Shown in pieces: positions 9,037 through 19,674 of a stretch of DNA of 64,000 bases. Every line of letters starts with the position of its first letter. The stretch's first letter is position 1. The position numbers and the translations under genes are program-made. Below the pieces are notes generated by a model. It had not been told where the DNA came from. It saw nothing but the letters and a program-made list of their open reading frames with translations, and made no database searches. The DNA is from an uncultured Victivallales bacterium (GTDB lineage Bacteria > Verrucomicrobiota > Lentisphaeria > Victivallales > UBA1829): positions 31,598 through 95,597 of the forward strand of contig CALXRL010000012.1 in the NCBI GenBank assembly GCA_944390735.1, given 5' to 3'.

Positions 9037-9065
9037 AACCTACCGCGAATCGGGGAAACAGTCAA
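9037..9065 (-). promoter_or_regulatory. Promoter of the esterase/MFS genes
   Basis: Minus strand TTGACT (9065-9060) and TAGGTT (9042-9037) with a 17-nt spacer, 46 nt before the esterase start. Confidence 0.5.
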
Positions 9066-9278
9066 GTCCCATTCCAAAAAATTTCCAGGATAAGCGACTT
9101 TTTTTTCAGGACGGTCCCTTCGCATCCGGAAGTCCGGGGCGGCGTTCCTGCCGTATCGCGGAAGAGAATCTCTCTTCATGAAATGGAAGAATCCGGTGTT
9201 TGCGAACAGTTGCAGATCACTTTTTGAAGATCCTTTTTTTTTTTGAGCGTGGGGCCCGGAAAAAAAGGAGAAAAACTC

Positions 9279-9307
9279 TTGTTATTTTTTCAGAGAAGTC
9301 TTATAAT
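9279..9307 (+). promoter_or_regulatory. Promoter of cassette B (regulator-pseudopilin-hydrolase)
   Basis: TTGTTA (9279-9284) and a perfect TATAAT (9302-9307) with 17-nt spacing. Two direct copies of GGATGC follow at 9313 and 9327, the second merging with the ribosome-binding site, a possible site for autoregulation. Confidence 0.65.
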
Positions 9308-9336
9308 TTCAGGGATGCGAAAAGAAGGATGCAAGC

Positions 9337-10410
9337 GTGAAAAAGTCAGTGAGAAGAACCGTGACCTATCTGGAGATTGCCGAACAGCTTCGGCAGGAGA
9401 TTCTGGAAGGGAAGCTGAAGCCGGGGACTCCGGTTCTGTCGAGCCGGGAGCTGGCGCGTGTGTTCGGCGTGTCGCTCAGCACGGCGCACAAGGCGGCGAA
9501 CTGTCTGGTGCGGGAGTCGCTGATCTGCCGCAGACAGGGGAGCGGAACCTTTGTGAACTCGCCGACGGCTCTGCGCGGACGCATTCTGCGGATCGGCTGC
9601 ACGATCCGGAAAGAGTTCAAAAACATGAAGATCGCACAGATGCTGAGCATTCCCGGGATTCGTCTGGTGAACCGGCTTCGCGGAGCGGGGTGCCGGATCC
9701 GTTTCATTCCCTGCAACGCCTATGCGGACGCGGCGGAGCTGGAACCCTTTCTGAAGGGGTTGGACGGATTGCTGATTTCCACCATTGCCGTCGATCTTCT
9801 GGAGTGCGTTCATATGCATTCGCTCCGTCTTCCGGTGGTTCTGTTTCAGGGCGACTATGAATCCACACTGCCGTTTCATCAGGTTCTGCCGGATCACATG
9901 ACCGGGATGCGCGACCTGTTTGAACGAGCGCGTCGGGAACATTTTCAGGGGGTGGTTGTCGTATATCCGGATCATGCGAACGGCTATGCGCGCAGGGATG
10001 CCTGCATTCTGGCCGCGAAGGAGTACGGGTTTATGGAGATCGAAGGCATCGAGGCGGAGCACCCGGCCAATTTTTACAAACTCGGACTGGAGCTGGCCCG
10101 GCGCTGTTCCCGCCGCTTAATTGTTTCCTGCACGGATCTGGCGACGTTTGACCTGATCCATGCGTTTCATGATGTCGGGCTGGAACCGGATCGGGAGTAT
10201 CATCTGGTCGGGTATGACGATGTGGAGGGGATCGGCGTGTCGCCTCTGGCGGAGCCGACCGCGACCGCGCTTTCCGTGGACCGCGCCGCCATCAACCGCT
10301 ATGCCGAGGAACTTCTGTTTTCCGAGCTGCGGAACCCTTCGTCCTGTTCCCGCATCATCCGGGTTCCGACGAAACTGATTATCCGAAAAACGGCTTTTAC
10401 TCAAACATAA
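9337..10410 (+). CDS. GntR-type DNA-binding/LacI-type sensor transcriptional regulator (cassette B)
   Basis: 357 residues starting at GTG 9337, with AAGGA 7 nt upstream. Residues 10-75 are a GntR winged helix (LRQEILEGKLKPGT, SSRELARVFGVSLSTAHKA, RRQGSGTFV). The rest is a LacI/periplasmic-binding-protein-type sensor, as in AraR of Bacillus, ending with a LVGYDDVEG strand typical of LacI proteins. It should bind a sugar and control the genes behind it. The pseudopilin gene begins 27 nt after its stop and the large hydrolase follows, so the regulator probably controls its own operon. Confidence 0.9.
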   Translation: MKKSVRRTVTYLEIAEQLRQEILEGKLKPGTPVLSSRELARVFGVSLSTAHKAANCLVRESLICRRQGSGTFVNSPTALRGRILRIGCTIRKEFKNMKIAQMLSIPGIRLVNRLRGAGCRIRFIPCNAYADAAELEPFLKGLDGLLISTIAVDLLECVHMHSLRLPVVLFQGDYESTLPFHQVLPDHMTGMRDLFERARREHFQGVVVVYPDHANGYARRDACILAAKEYGFMEIEGIEAEHPANFYKLGLELARRCSRRLIVSCTDLATFDLIHAFHDVGLEPDREYHLVGYDDVEGIGVSPLAEPTATALSVDRAAINRYAEELLFSELRNPSSCSRIIRVPTKLIIRKTAFTQT

Positions 10411-10437
10411 GAAATTGTTTACTTAAAGGAGGTTTTC

Positions 10438-11208
10438 ATGAATCCAGAATTCCAGAACAATGCGGATTATCCGGTGCGGAAGCTTGCTGCGCGTTGGAGG
10501 AGAAGAGTTTTCACATTGATAGAACTCCTGGTGGTGGTTGCCATCATTGCGATCCTGGCGGGGATGCTTCTTCCTGCGCTGAACAAGGCGCGATCTTCGG
10601 CCAGACGGGCGACCTGCATCAACAATCTGAAGCAGCTGGGGCTCGGACTTCAGCAGTACACCGCGGATTTCAACGACATGATCCCGCCGATGTTTCAGAA
10701 TATGACGTCGGGACGGTGGCATCAGTCGCTGCTCGGGCCGGAAACGGGAAGTTATTCCGGCAAGTTCTCCTCCGGATATATTACGCTGAGCTGTCTGGAG
10801 TGTCCGGAGATCCCGAAGGCGAACAAGGACTCCCGCTGGTTTGAATGGAATCCCGATTTCGGCATCAATCCCAACATGATGGACGGCGATTACAACTCCA
10901 GAAAAATTTCCGGAGCGAAACGGGCCTCGGAAAAATATTTTGCCATGGATACCTGGTACAATACTTCCGGCGATCTTTCCGGATACAATCCGGACAAGGG
11001 GTTCATCCGGATTTATCCGAAAGGACTTCTGGCAAACTGGGGACGTCCGGCCGGACGCCATCTCAATACGGTCTCCATGCTGTATCTGGACGGGCACGTC
11101 GGCTCGATTGCCGTGCGATCGCCGCAGGACACCTACTCCTCCGAGGCGTTCTACTACACGGGCGACAGTACCCAGCCCGCTGCGGGACATTATCTCTGGG
11201 AACTGTAA
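10438..11208 (+). CDS. Pseudopilin-like protein with prepilin N-terminus and H-X9-DG tail (cassette B)
   Basis: 256 residues. A 24-residue basic leader is followed by [16 protein letters not shown], the pseudopilin helix with Glu at +5; the residue before the predicted cut is Val24 rather than Gly. Near the C-terminus a His is followed after nine residues by LDGHV (H-X9-DG). AAAGGAGG stands just upstream of the ATG. The gene lies between the GntR/LacI regulator (27 nt) and a secreted hydrolase (13 nt). A role in display or export of that hydrolase is inferred from the repeated association in this window. Confidence 0.9.
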   Translation: MNPEFQNNADYPVRKLAARWRRRVFTLIELLVVVAIIAILAGMLLPALNKARSSARRATCINNLKQLGLGLQQYTADFNDMIPPMFQNMTSGRWHQSLLGPETGSYSGKFSSGYITLSCLECPEIPKANKDSRWFEWNPDFGINPNMMDGDYNSRKISGAKRASEKYFAMDTWYNTSGDLSGYNPDKGFIRIYPKGLLANWGRPAGRHLNTVSMLYLDGHVGSIAVRSPQDTYSSEAFYYTGDSTQPAAGHYLWEL

Positions 11209-11221
11209 GGAGACGTGTTTC

Positions 11222-14200
11222 ATGAAGATGTTCAACAGGATTTTTGTTGTCTTTTTTCTGGCGGCTCTGACCCTTTCCGGCGGTGCCGCCGAGGTGCGGA
11301 GAACCCTTCTTGCGGGAGATGCGGTCCAGGGCTGGGAGTACCCTGCGCAAGTCCGGAGGACCGGTTCGGAGTTCAGGATTCCCGCCGGGAGCGGAGGGGA
11401 GGTGCTGTCGCCCCGGTTTGCTCTTCCGGAGCCGCGGCAGGAGATGATGATCGGATTCGACTTCAGGACTTCGCCGGAGTTCGAGCCGGGAAACTGGAAG
11501 ATGTATGTGGAGGTGGTCTGGCTGGATGGTTCCGGACGGGTTATCGGTCGTCATCATCAGCATCCGTGGTTTGTGTTCCCGGCTTCGGCGCTGAACGGAA
11601 AATGGGTTCCGTTTCATCGTCCGGTGACGGCGGAATGCGTGCCGGAGAACGCGGTTTCCGCGCGTCTTCGCTTCTCCTGTTCCGGGACGGGAGGAAAGGG
11701 AAGTCTGACGGTTCGGAACGTGTCGTTTGTTTCGCTCTACCGGCTTCGCGCGGAAAATTTGCGAACTGGTTTGAACCGGGAGAACCGATTGTGTTCCGGG
11801 GAACGCTGCCTCCGGAATTCGATCATCTCAAGGGAGTGGTGACGGCAAGCGACGGCACGACGGCGGCGGAGCGGACGGTCGCACGGAAGGAATTGGAACA
11901 GAACGGCTGGAGCTGCCGTCTTTCGCGTCCCGGATTCTATACGGTTCGCTTCTTTTATGAGAACTCCTCCGGAGAAACCGTTCCGGTGGTGCAGGAGTAT
12001 TACGCGCAGAGGATCAACGGAAACCGGCTGGTGGAAGAGCGGAAGTTTGAGCGGGAGATTCAGAATTTCGTGGTGACTGCGACGAAGGCGCGTCCGGTGG
12101 AGCAGGTCCCCCCGCAGCTGGGAATCAGTCTGGCGCCGCGCGACGTCGCGCTGCCCTACCGGCTTGGAAGCAACATCGCCGACGACTTCCGGATGCGCCG
12201 TCTGATCGGATATCATTTCATGCGTCTGCACGCGCTGAGCTGGGATGAGATTGAGAAGAGTCCGGGCGTCTACGACTGGAGCATCGCGGACAAGATGTTT
12301 GAGACGGCCGCCAGGAACGGCATTCCGCAATCCAGAATTGATGTGGTTCTTCTGGACACCCCCCGCTTTTATACGAACCGTCCGGACAATACCGCGGAGA
12401 TGAGCTATTCCGCCCGGTACCAGTTCTATCCTCCGAATGACTGGGGCGCGTGGGAGCGCTTTGTGACGGCGGCTGTGAAGCGCTATCCGCAGGTCCGGTC
12501 CTGGGAGATCTGGAACGAACCGCATCTGCCGGGGCACTCCATCTTCTGGAAAGGGACTCCGGAGGATTACCGCAAGATGCTGGAGATCGGATATCGTGCG
12601 GTGAAGAAGGCCTCACCGGGAAAACCGGTAGCCTTCGGCGGAGTCGGAATGCGGTATCAGGCGTTCTACCGCCGGATTCTGGAACTTGGCGGCGGCAGAT
12701 TTTTCGATATCCTGCCGCTTCACGGGACCTGGGCGGATCCCGAACCGTATGTCCGGATCGGCAAGGAGTTCAACGCCGGAAGCAAACAGTATGTGAACAA
12801 CGAATGGCATCTGACGCTCTTCACGTCATCCGATCCGGTGATCCTGAGCGAGGAACAGCTCTCCTTCAATATGGTTCTGGATTTTCTGAACATGTTCCGT
12901 TCAGGCATTGAGAAGGCGGCCTTCCACAACGGGTTCGGTCCCCGCTGGCACGGGGGAACCGAACGGGAGATGGCGGAGTTCCGGAGACCGGAAGGCGCTC
13001 AGATCGAAGGCATTTTCCGGACCTTTCCGAATCAGGAGCCGAAATTCGCCGCGTTTGTCCTGCGCAATCTCTACGACCGTTTTTCCGGACACATTCAGTT
13101 CCGCGGCGCATACACCTTCGGCAGCGGGGATGTGCAGGCCGCTGTGATGGAGAGCGCTTCGGGGCCGCTTCTGATCTTCTGGAACATGGGGAAGAACGCC
13201 GCTCCGCTGCCTACTGCTCTTGTTCCGGCGCTTCGCAGCGCCCGGGTGCTCGACTGGGAGGGTCGGCCGGTGAAGAATCCGCCGTCCATGCGTCTTGCCC
13301 CGCAGGTGGTGTATTATGCGGAAAAGCCGGAGCTGAGCGGAGCAGGAACGTGGTCGGTCCTGAGCCGCATCGAGCCGTATCAGGAGTCCGAGGAGATGGA
13401 GTACCGGTTCCGTGGAAGTTATCAGGAGAAGAACCTGTTTTCCGACGGCTGGAATCTCCGGAAGGATCTCCGCTGGATTCCGCTGACGGAGTATTTCTCG
13501 CTGATTCCTTCCGGCAGACCTTCGAGTTATGGAGGACGGTTTGCCGTGTCGCTGAATCCGTCGGGACTGGAGCTTTGCGTGGAGGTCCGGGATGCGGTTC
13601 ACACGCCTGTTCCGGATCATGAACGCGGCAAACCGATTCCCTACTGGATGGGTGACAGTCTCCAGTTCGCGATCGACTGCGAGGGAAAGGGACAGCGCAG
13701 ATCCATGACCGAATTCATTTTCTCCTCGCACAATCATTTTCTCTCCAAAGTGATGATGGCGTCTGTCGGCGGCGATATTCCGGAGCGCCTGACTCAGCCC
13801 GGAGAGGTGTTGAAATACGGCGCGGGGATTGTTGAGCGTCGCGGGGATCTCACAATCTACAAACTTCGGATTGCCGCATCCGAGCTCTATCCGTTTACGC
13901 TGGATCCGGGCAAACCGCGTCCTCTTCGGTTTTCGCTTCTGGTCAACAACAACGACGGCTCCGGACGCGTGGGCTATCTCACCTGGGGCGGAGGAATCGG
14001 CGACCGGAAGAGTCCGGCGAAGTTCGGAACACTGGCGCTTCAGGGAAGCGGCCGGACGCTCGCCGTTCAGAAGGATCTGAGAAACCGCTTCCAGCAGTCG
14101 GAACTTTCGTTTGATTCCGCGGCCGGGACGGTCAAAGTCGTATCGACACTGAAGCAGAAGCAGGGGGCTGTGCCGATGGCGGGATCCGGAATTGCCTCCG

Positions 14201-14472
14201 TGCCGGTGAATGTTGTTCCCGGAATGGTGTATCAGGTTTCGTGCGAGGTCCGGGGGACGGGCCGTCTGGAGGCCTTCCTCGCGGGGAAGGGGATTCCGCG
14301 CTGGAACTTCCCCGGCACGCCTCTGAACCTGACCGCTTCCTTTGTTCCGCTTACCGGCGAGATCCAGATTCCGCTGGAGGGGGAGACCATGCAGTGTTTT
14401 CTTTTCACCTGGCGACAGATCGGCACCTCCTTCGAGGTTCGCAACTTCCGAATCCGGGAGAAAACGGAATAA
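11222..14472 (+). CDS. Large secreted clan GH-A glycoside hydrolase, interrupted by a -1 frameshift at 11755-11761
   Basis: The start at ATG 11222 (AAGGAG 9 nt upstream) encodes a clear signal peptide (about residues 1-24) and a beta-sandwich. That frame ends at 11842 after 206 codons. The rest of the protein continues in the -1 frame: GTLPPEFDHLKG, a (beta/alpha)8 barrel with the WEIWNEPH acid/base motif and a NNEWH nucleophile candidate, and a C-terminal CBM9/DOMON-like domain (MGDSLQFAIDCEG). The frames meet at 11755-11761, AAATTTG read as A-AAT-TTG, a canonical X-XXY-YYZ slippery heptamer for -1 slippage, which would give about 1083 residues. Alternatives are a real one-base deletion or a sequencing error. 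It belongs with regulator and pseudopilin of cassette B. Confidence 0.75.
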
Positions 14473-14523
14473 GGCGTGGTTCTGATGCCCGGCCGGAGCT
14501 CTTGGAAACGAGGCTCCTTCCAT

Positions 14524-14565
14524 GTCCGGATTCACGGAGGAATCGGTGAATCCGGACTCTTCTTT
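14524..14565 (+). terminator. Rho-independent terminator after the cassette B hydrolase
   Basis: A perfect 12-bp stem (14524-14535 with 14546-14557), 10-nt loop, followed by TCTTCTTT. It lies 52 nt after the hydrolase stop and before the convergent asnB stop. Confidence 0.75.
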
Positions 14566-14647
14566 CCGGCCGGAGAAAGAGGGCGCAATGAGGTTCGGAA
14601 CCGGGGCGGCTTCTCCGCTCTTTCCGACGGGAGACGAAAGGGATGAC

Positions 14648-16522
14648 TCACTTCATGGCCAGTTCGAACGCCAGAAGGGTATAGAGTTTTTTGCTGTGGT
14701 CCGCGTGTTCGGAAGCGTGTTCCCATATCCAGCGTTCCACCACCTCTTTCCGGAAGAGGCCGAACTGGCCGGTGCCTTTTCCTTCCAGCAGATATCCGCG
14801 GAGGGGGGCCTTCCACGCGGTGCGGAACCAGGAGGCCAGCGGAATGCCGAATCCGCGTTTTCGTCTGAGATCGAGTCCTTCGGGGAGCATGTCGCGGAAG
14901 GCGTCGGCAAGGATGCGTTTCCGCCGCATTCCGTTCATCTGGTACGAGACCGGCAGTCCCATGGCAAATTCCACCACCGGGCGGTCGAGGAACGGGGCGC
15001 GGACTTCCAGTGATATCGCCATGGAGGCCCGGTCCGTTTTGACGAGAATGTCGTCCGGCAGATAGAACCGGAAATCAAAGAGTTCCGCCGCCTGGACCGG
15101 CGGCAGGGAGGAGAAACACTCATTCAGTTCCCGGTCCGCCGGGGAGAGGTCGAAGCGGCAGAGTTCCCGCATCTCCTCCCGGGTGAACGGGGAGAGAATC
15201 GACCGGTAGCGTTCCGCGGCGGAATGCGAAGCAGCCGTCAGCAGCCGTCTCCATCTTGCGGAGGCGGTCCGGTCCCCGCCGGCGGAGGAGAAGAGGCGCG
15301 CCGCCGAACCGAAGAGAAGTCTGCGGCACGGTTCCGGAAGAAGATCCAGCCGGGCGAGCGCGCGCATGGCCAGATAGCGTTCGTATCCGCCGAAGAGTTC
15401 ATCGGCTCCGTCGCCGCTCAATGCCACGGTCACGGTTTCGCGGGCGAAGCGGCAGAGCAGATGCGTCGGCAGAATGGAGGAGTCCGCGAACGGTTCGCCG
15501 CTTCCGGAGAGCAGTTCTTCCAGAATGCGAAACTCCTCCGGCCGCACGATCTTCTGATGAAACTCCACCTTCCGTCGCGCCTTGGAGCGGAGAAACTGGA
15601 AATTGAGGTCCGCCTGTCTGCTCTCGTCGTAGGCGGGATCGTCAAACCCGATGGAGAAGCAGCGCAGGGGCGCGGACGATTCCGTCTGGGCCGCCGCCGA
15701 GGCGATGATGCTCGAATCCAGTCCGCCGGAGAGAAAGACCCCCAGCGGCACATCCGAAACAAGATGCGAGCGGACCGAATCCGTCACCAGTTTGCGGAGT
15801 TGTCCGGTCGCGGCCGGATAATTCGGGATCCTCTCCGTTTCAACGGCGCGTCGGAAGGTCCAGAATCTCCGGATTCCGGGTTCCTCATCGAATGCCGCAC
15901 GCAGAAGACAGCCCGGCGGCAGTTTCCGGATTCTCCGGTACACCGTGGAATCGCCGGGACAATACTGAAACGTCAGATAGGTGCTCAGCGCGTCCCGGTC
16001 GAGTTTCCACTCCAGACCGGGGATCGGCTTGAGCGCGCGGATCTCGCTGGCAAAGGCGAAAAGACGCGGCGTGGAAACATAGAAGAGCGGTTTCTGACCG
16101 GCGCGGTCGCGCGCAAGAAGAAAGGTGCGGGAGCGGAGATCCAGCACCGCGGCGGCAAACATGCCTTCCAGCACGGTCGGGAAGGCTTCGCCGTACTCCT
16201 CGTAGGCGTGCAGGATGCATTCGGAGTCGGAGCCGGTGCGGAAGCGATGTCCCTTCGCGGTCAGGTCGGCGGTCAGCTGCCGGTAGTTGTAGATTTCGCC
16301 GTTGACGGCAAGCAGAATGGAGCGGTCCTCATTGGCGATCGGCTGGGCGCCGCCCTTCAGGTCGATGATGGAGAGGCGGCGATGGACCAGTGCCAGAGGA
16401 CCGTCGCGGAAGATGCCCTCGCCGTCGGGTCCGCGTTTCCGCATGGTGTCCGCGATGCGCCGAAGGGTCTCCTCCTCCACCGGGAGGCCGTCCCTGCGTA
16501 TGATTCCGGCGATTCCGCACAT
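14648..16522 (-). CDS. asnB: Asparagine synthetase, glutamine-hydrolysing
   Basis: 624 residues. The mature N-terminus MCGIAGI provides catalytic Cys2 of the class II glutamine amidotransferase domain, with RGPDGEG and NGEIYNY following. The synthetase half has the PP-loop ATP site LSGGLDSS and the LSGDGADELFGGYERY segment, so all expected motifs are intact. It makes asparagine from aspartate, ATP and glutamine in the cytoplasm; relatives of this length are also found in exopolysaccharide clusters. AAGGA precedes the ATG by about 10 nt. The GSCFA gene ends only 7 nt upstream, so it is the last gene of the recD2-GSCFA-asnB run. Confidence 0.94.
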   Translation of the reverse strand: MCGIAGIIRRDGLPVEEETLRRIADTMRKRGPDGEGIFRDGPLALVHRRLSIIDLKGGAQPIANEDRSILLAVNGEIYNYRQLTADLTAKGHRFRTGSDSECILHAYEEYGEAFPTVLEGMFAAAVLDLRSRTFLLARDRAGQKPLFYVSTPRLFAFASEIRALKPIPGLEWKLDRDALSTYLTFQYCPGDSTVYRRIRKLPPGCLLRAAFDEEPGIRRFWTFRRAVETERIPNYPAATGQLRKLVTDSVRSHLVSDVPLGVFLSGGLDSSIIASAAAQTESSAPLRCFSIGFDDPAYDESRQADLNFQFLRSKARRKVEFHQKIVRPEEFRILEELLSGSGEPFADSSILPTHLLCRFARETVTVALSGDGADELFGGYERYLAMRALARLDLLPEPCRRLLFGSAARLFSSAGGDRTASARWRRLLTAASHSAAERYRSILSPFTREEMRELCRFDLSPADRELNECFSSLPPVQAAELFDFRFYLPDDILVKTDRASMAISLEVRAPFLDRPVVEFAMGLPVSYQMNGMRRKRILADAFRDMLPEGLDLRRKRGFGIPLASWFRTAWKAPLRGYLLEGKGTGQFGLFRKEVVERWIWEHASEHADHSKKLYTLLAFELAMK

Positions 16523-16529
16523 TGTTTTC

Positions 16530-17414
16530 TCATCCTTTCCTGAAAAGTTCCACGTGATGCGAGCGGCGCGCGCGGCGGTCTGCCTCGTCGAGCATCGTCA
16601 GGACCCGGTCGCCGAAACAGGCGGCGGCAAAGGTCCTTGTCACGATATTGACAGCAAGTTCATTCGGATGGCACATGTCTTCTTTGAAAAAACGGTAGTC
16701 GCGCAGTTCGTCCAGAATGATTTCGTATGCGGGGAAATAGAAGGTGTCGGGCAGACGGTCCGTGCAGTCGTGAATCGCCGTGAGAAGCAGAGCCTTGGAG
16801 CGGGCGTTCGTCACCAGATCCCCCGGGGTGTGGCGCACCGGCGAGAGCGTGAACACGATCCGGCATGTGGGATTCAGACGGCGGACCGCCTCCACCGTTC
16901 CCTCCAGCGCTTCCGTGCACTCTCCGCAGGTCAGAAGACGCCGCCGGAACCGATTGCCCGGCAGTTTATGGCAGTTGGCCACAACCATTCCGTTCTCCGA
17001 ACGTTCGAATACGGAGGCGGAGGCCGGAGTCAGCAGGACCAGATCGGCCCGGGCAAGCAGATCGGCGAAGCGTCGTCTTTCCCTCTCCGCCGCGTTGACG
17101 GCTTCCTCCAGCGTGGTCCGCGAAAAGGCCCCGTGATGAAACCATCCGTGCCAGCGGCCTTCGTATTCGACGAAATCCTCTCCGGTGTAGGCTCTCCCCT
17201 CCGCGATCCTCCGGAACGATTCGCACAGCGAGACCGGATTGTACAGAATTCCGTTCGGATTCTGTTCACAGCGCACTCCGGCCGCGGCGAGACGATCCGC
17301 CATGTTTTCGGCAAAGCAGGAGCCAGCCGAAACCACAAGCGCCTCTGCCGGGTCCAGACGGAACGGCAGCTCGAAATTCACCCTGGTTCTCGGCGGTTCC
17401 AGCACGGTTTGCAT
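16530..17414 (-). CDS. GSCFA domain protein (SGNH-like hydrolase)
   Basis: 294 residues from ATG 17414, preceded by AGGAGG about 11 nt upstream and one nucleotide after the recD2 stop. The family signature appears as SAGSCFAENM near the N-terminus, with NPNGILYNP shortly after and EDMCHPN, the likely Asp/His pair, near the end. GSCFA proteins are distant SGNH-fold enzymes of poorly known function. It is co-transcribed with recD2 upstream and asnB downstream, although no functional link is obvious. The N-terminal extension of the open frame to 17450 overlaps recD2 and is not used. Confidence 0.85.
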   Translation of the reverse strand: MQTVLEPPRTRVNFELPFRLDPAEALVVSAGSCFAENMADRLAAAGVRCEQNPNGILYNPVSLCESFRRIAEGRAYTGEDFVEYEGRWHGWFHHGAFSRTTLEEAVNAAERERRRFADLLARADLVLLTPASASVFERSENGMVVANCHKLPGNRFRRRLLTCGECTEALEGTVEAVRRLNPTCRIVFTLSPVRHTPGDLVTNARSKALLLTAIHDCTDRLPDTFYFPAYEIILDELRDYRFFKEDMCHPNELAVNIVTRTFAAACFGDRVLTMLDEADRRARRSHHVELFRKG

Positions 17415-17415
17415 C

Positions 17416-19650
17416 TCAGCGGACTCCTCCTGCGTGAAAGGCCTCCGCAAGACGTTCCCGCAGAAGCGAATAGCGCGGTTCCAGCACCGCGTTGCGCACC
17501 GCCATCGAGACGGCTTTTTCCGACGCCACCAGAATCATGAGCCGTTTTGCCCTTGTCATTCCGGTATAGAGCAGATTTCTCTGCAGCATCACATAGTGCT
17601 GGGTCAGCAGCGGGATCACCACCGCGGGGAATTCGCTGCCCTGCGACTTGTGGATCGTGACCGCATAGGAGAGCGTCAGCTGATCGGCCTCCAGAAATTC
17701 ATATTGAACGGGTTCGCCGTCGAACTGGACCTTGAACGTGCGGTTTTCAAAATCAATGGACCGGATGCGTCCCATGTCGCCGTTGAAAACTCCCTTGTCG
17801 TAATTGTTGGTCACCTGCATGACCTTGTCGCCGAGTTTGAAGACGCGCTCCCCGTGCTTGAACTGCATTTTCGCATTCGGATTGAGCAGTTGCTGAAGCC
17901 GTTCGTTCAGTGCGATTGTTCCGCAGCAGCCCTTGTTCATCGGGGAGAGCACCTGGATGTCGCGGAGGGGATCCAGTCCGAAGCGGGCGGGAATGCGTTC
18001 GCAGACCATCCGTTCCATGATGGAGGCCGCGTCTTCGGGATCGTCCTTTTCGATCCAGTAGAAGTCGGTGACGGCCGCATTGCGGCGGTTCCGGAAGAGC
18101 GGCGGCATTCGTCCGCTGTTGACCTCGTGCGCCGCCAGCACGATTCCGCTGCCCGCGCCCTGCCGGAAGATCCGGGTCAGACGCGTCACGGGAAGAAATC
18201 CGGAGGCGATGATGTCGTTCAGCACATTGCCCGGTCCGACCGAGGGCAGCTGATCGGAGTCCCCCACCAGCACCACGGTCGTTCCCGGCGCGACGGCCCG
18301 GAACAGCGCCGTTGCTAGCAGCAGATCCAGCATGGAGGTCTCATCCACGATCAGCAGATCCAGTTTCAGCGGCGACATCCGCCCGTGGACAAAGCCATGC
18401 TTCACCGGATCCCATTTCAGAAGACGGTGAATCGTGGAGGCGGGCATTCCGGTGGTTTCGGACATTCGTTTGGCGGCGCGTCCTGTCGGCGCCGTCAGGG
18501 CGAAGGCGAGTCCCGCCAGTTTCGCCCGGCGGACGATCTCTCCGACCACGGTCGTCTTTCCCACGCCCGGTCCTCCGGTGATGATCGAAAGCGGACTTTC
18601 TCCCGCCGTCTTCACGGCCTTCAGCTGTTCTTCGCTGAATACCGCGTCCGGCAGAACCGGATAGCGGAGCAGGGCGCGTCCGGCATGCCGGGACACCGAC
18701 GCCAGATGCGCCAGCCGGACGGGAAACTCCTCTTCGCAGCGCAGAAGTCCGGGTTCATAAACCATCCACGTTCCGTCCGGCGCTTTGCGGATCGCGGCCA
18801 GAAGCAGACCGACCGCACTCGACAGCGCCCGTTCCGCGCTTGCCGTGTCAATCTCCAGAATTTCAGCGCATTTGGATAGAAAAAAATCGCGCGGAACGCA
18901 GACATGTCCCATCTGCCTCAGCTGCGACAGCGTATACGTGACGCCCGAAACCAGCCGTTTCGGATCATCCTTGTGAATTCCCGTGTTGGCGGCGATGCGG
19001 TCCGCCAGCGTAAAGCCGATTCCGGGAACGTCCGTGGCGAGCGCATAGGGATTCTCCCGGATCTTTTCCGCGGCGGAGTCCCCGTATTTCCCGTAGATGC
19101 GGACAAAATAGGCCGGACTGACTCCGATGCTCTGCAAATGCATCTGAAGGTTCCTTCGTGCGGCGCTCTCCTTCCAGATCGCACGGATGGCTTCGATTCT
19201 TTTTTTTCCGATTCCTTCGACTTCGCGCAGACGCATCGGCGCGTTTTCAATCACGTCCAGCGTTTCGGCTCCGAAACGGTCCACGATGGCTTCCGCCTTT
19301 TTTCTGCCGAGCCCCTTGACAATTCCGGAGGAGAGATATTTGATGATCCCCTCGGCGGTCACCGGCAGCGTGTACTGATAGGCAATGACGCGGAACTGCC
19401 GTCCGTACTCCTTGTGAATCTCCCAGCGGCCGGTGGCTTCGATTCCCTGGCCGGCGGAGACTCCGGGAAGGGCGCCGACCACGATGTGACAGGCTCCCGA
19501 GTTGTCACGGACCAGCAGGACCGTGTAGGAACTGTCGTCATTTTCATAAATGACCTTCTCGATTTCGCCCCGGAGGGTCTGTTCGGTCACGCCGCCGGAC
19601 TCGGAATCCGTCAGTTCGAACGGAGGATCGGAAACGGGAAGGTCATCCAT
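17416..19650 (-). CDS. recD2: ATP-dependent RecD2-type DNA helicase
   Basis: 744 residues, the usual RecD2 length. An N-terminal OB-like domain is followed by tandem helix-hairpin-helix motifs (GIVKGLGRKKAEAIV, VEGIGKKRIEAI), then the SF1B helicase core: Walker A GGPGVGKTT near residue 360, VDETSML, GDSDQLPSVGPGNVL, TIHKSQGSEF and YTGMTRAKR. RecD2 is a 5'-3' helicase in genome maintenance in bacteria lacking RecBCD partners. GTG 19653 or ATG 19650 could start it; both lie behind GGAAAG. It begins 24 nt after the purH-type gene and ends one base before the GSCFA start. Confidence 0.94.
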   Translation of the reverse strand: MDDLPVSDPPFELTDSESGGVTEQTLRGEIEKVIYENDDSSYTVLLVRDNSGACHIVVGALPGVSAGQGIEATGRWEIHKEYGRQFRVIAYQYTLPVTAEGIIKYLSSGIVKGLGRKKAEAIVDRFGAETLDVIENAPMRLREVEGIGKKRIEAIRAIWKESAARRNLQMHLQSIGVSPAYFVRIYGKYGDSAAEKIRENPYALATDVPGIGFTLADRIAANTGIHKDDPKRLVSGVTYTLSQLRQMGHVCVPRDFFLSKCAEILEIDTASAERALSSAVGLLLAAIRKAPDGTWMVYEPGLLRCEEEFPVRLAHLASVSRHAGRALLRYPVLPDAVFSEEQLKAVKTAGESPLSIITGGPGVGKTTVVGEIVRRAKLAGLAFALTAPTGRAAKRMSETTGMPASTIHRLLKWDPVKHGFVHGRMSPLKLDLLIVDETSMLDLLLATALFRAVAPGTTVVLVGDSDQLPSVGPGNVLNDIIASGFLPVTRLTRIFRQGAGSGIVLAAHEVNSGRMPPLFRNRRNAAVTDFYWIEKDDPEDAASIMERMVCERIPARFGLDPLRDIQVLSPMNKGCCGTIALNERLQQLLNPNAKMQFKHGERVFKLGDKVMQVTNNYDKGVFNGDMGRIRSIDFENRTFKVQFDGEPVQYEFLEADQLTLSYAVTIHKSQGSEFPAVVIPLLTQHYVMLQRNLLYTGMTRAKRLMILVASEKAVSMAVRNAVLEPRYSLLRERLAEAFHAGGVR

Positions 19651-19674
19651 CACGATTTGCGCTTTCCGCGGGAA

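Larger units (their letters stand above)
8992..9336. other. Divergent intergenic region with two promoters
   Basis: 345 nt between the esterase (minus) and the cassette B regulator (plus). It holds one predicted promoter for each direction and homopolymeric T tracts near 9009-9018 and 9234-9244. No open frame with coding character or RNA gene was recognised. Confidence 0.6.

Noticed and set aside
12901..14535. A 544-codon minus-strand frame opposite the cassette B hydrolase
   Set aside because: Shadow frame; the plus strand has clear barrel and CBM9-like motifs.
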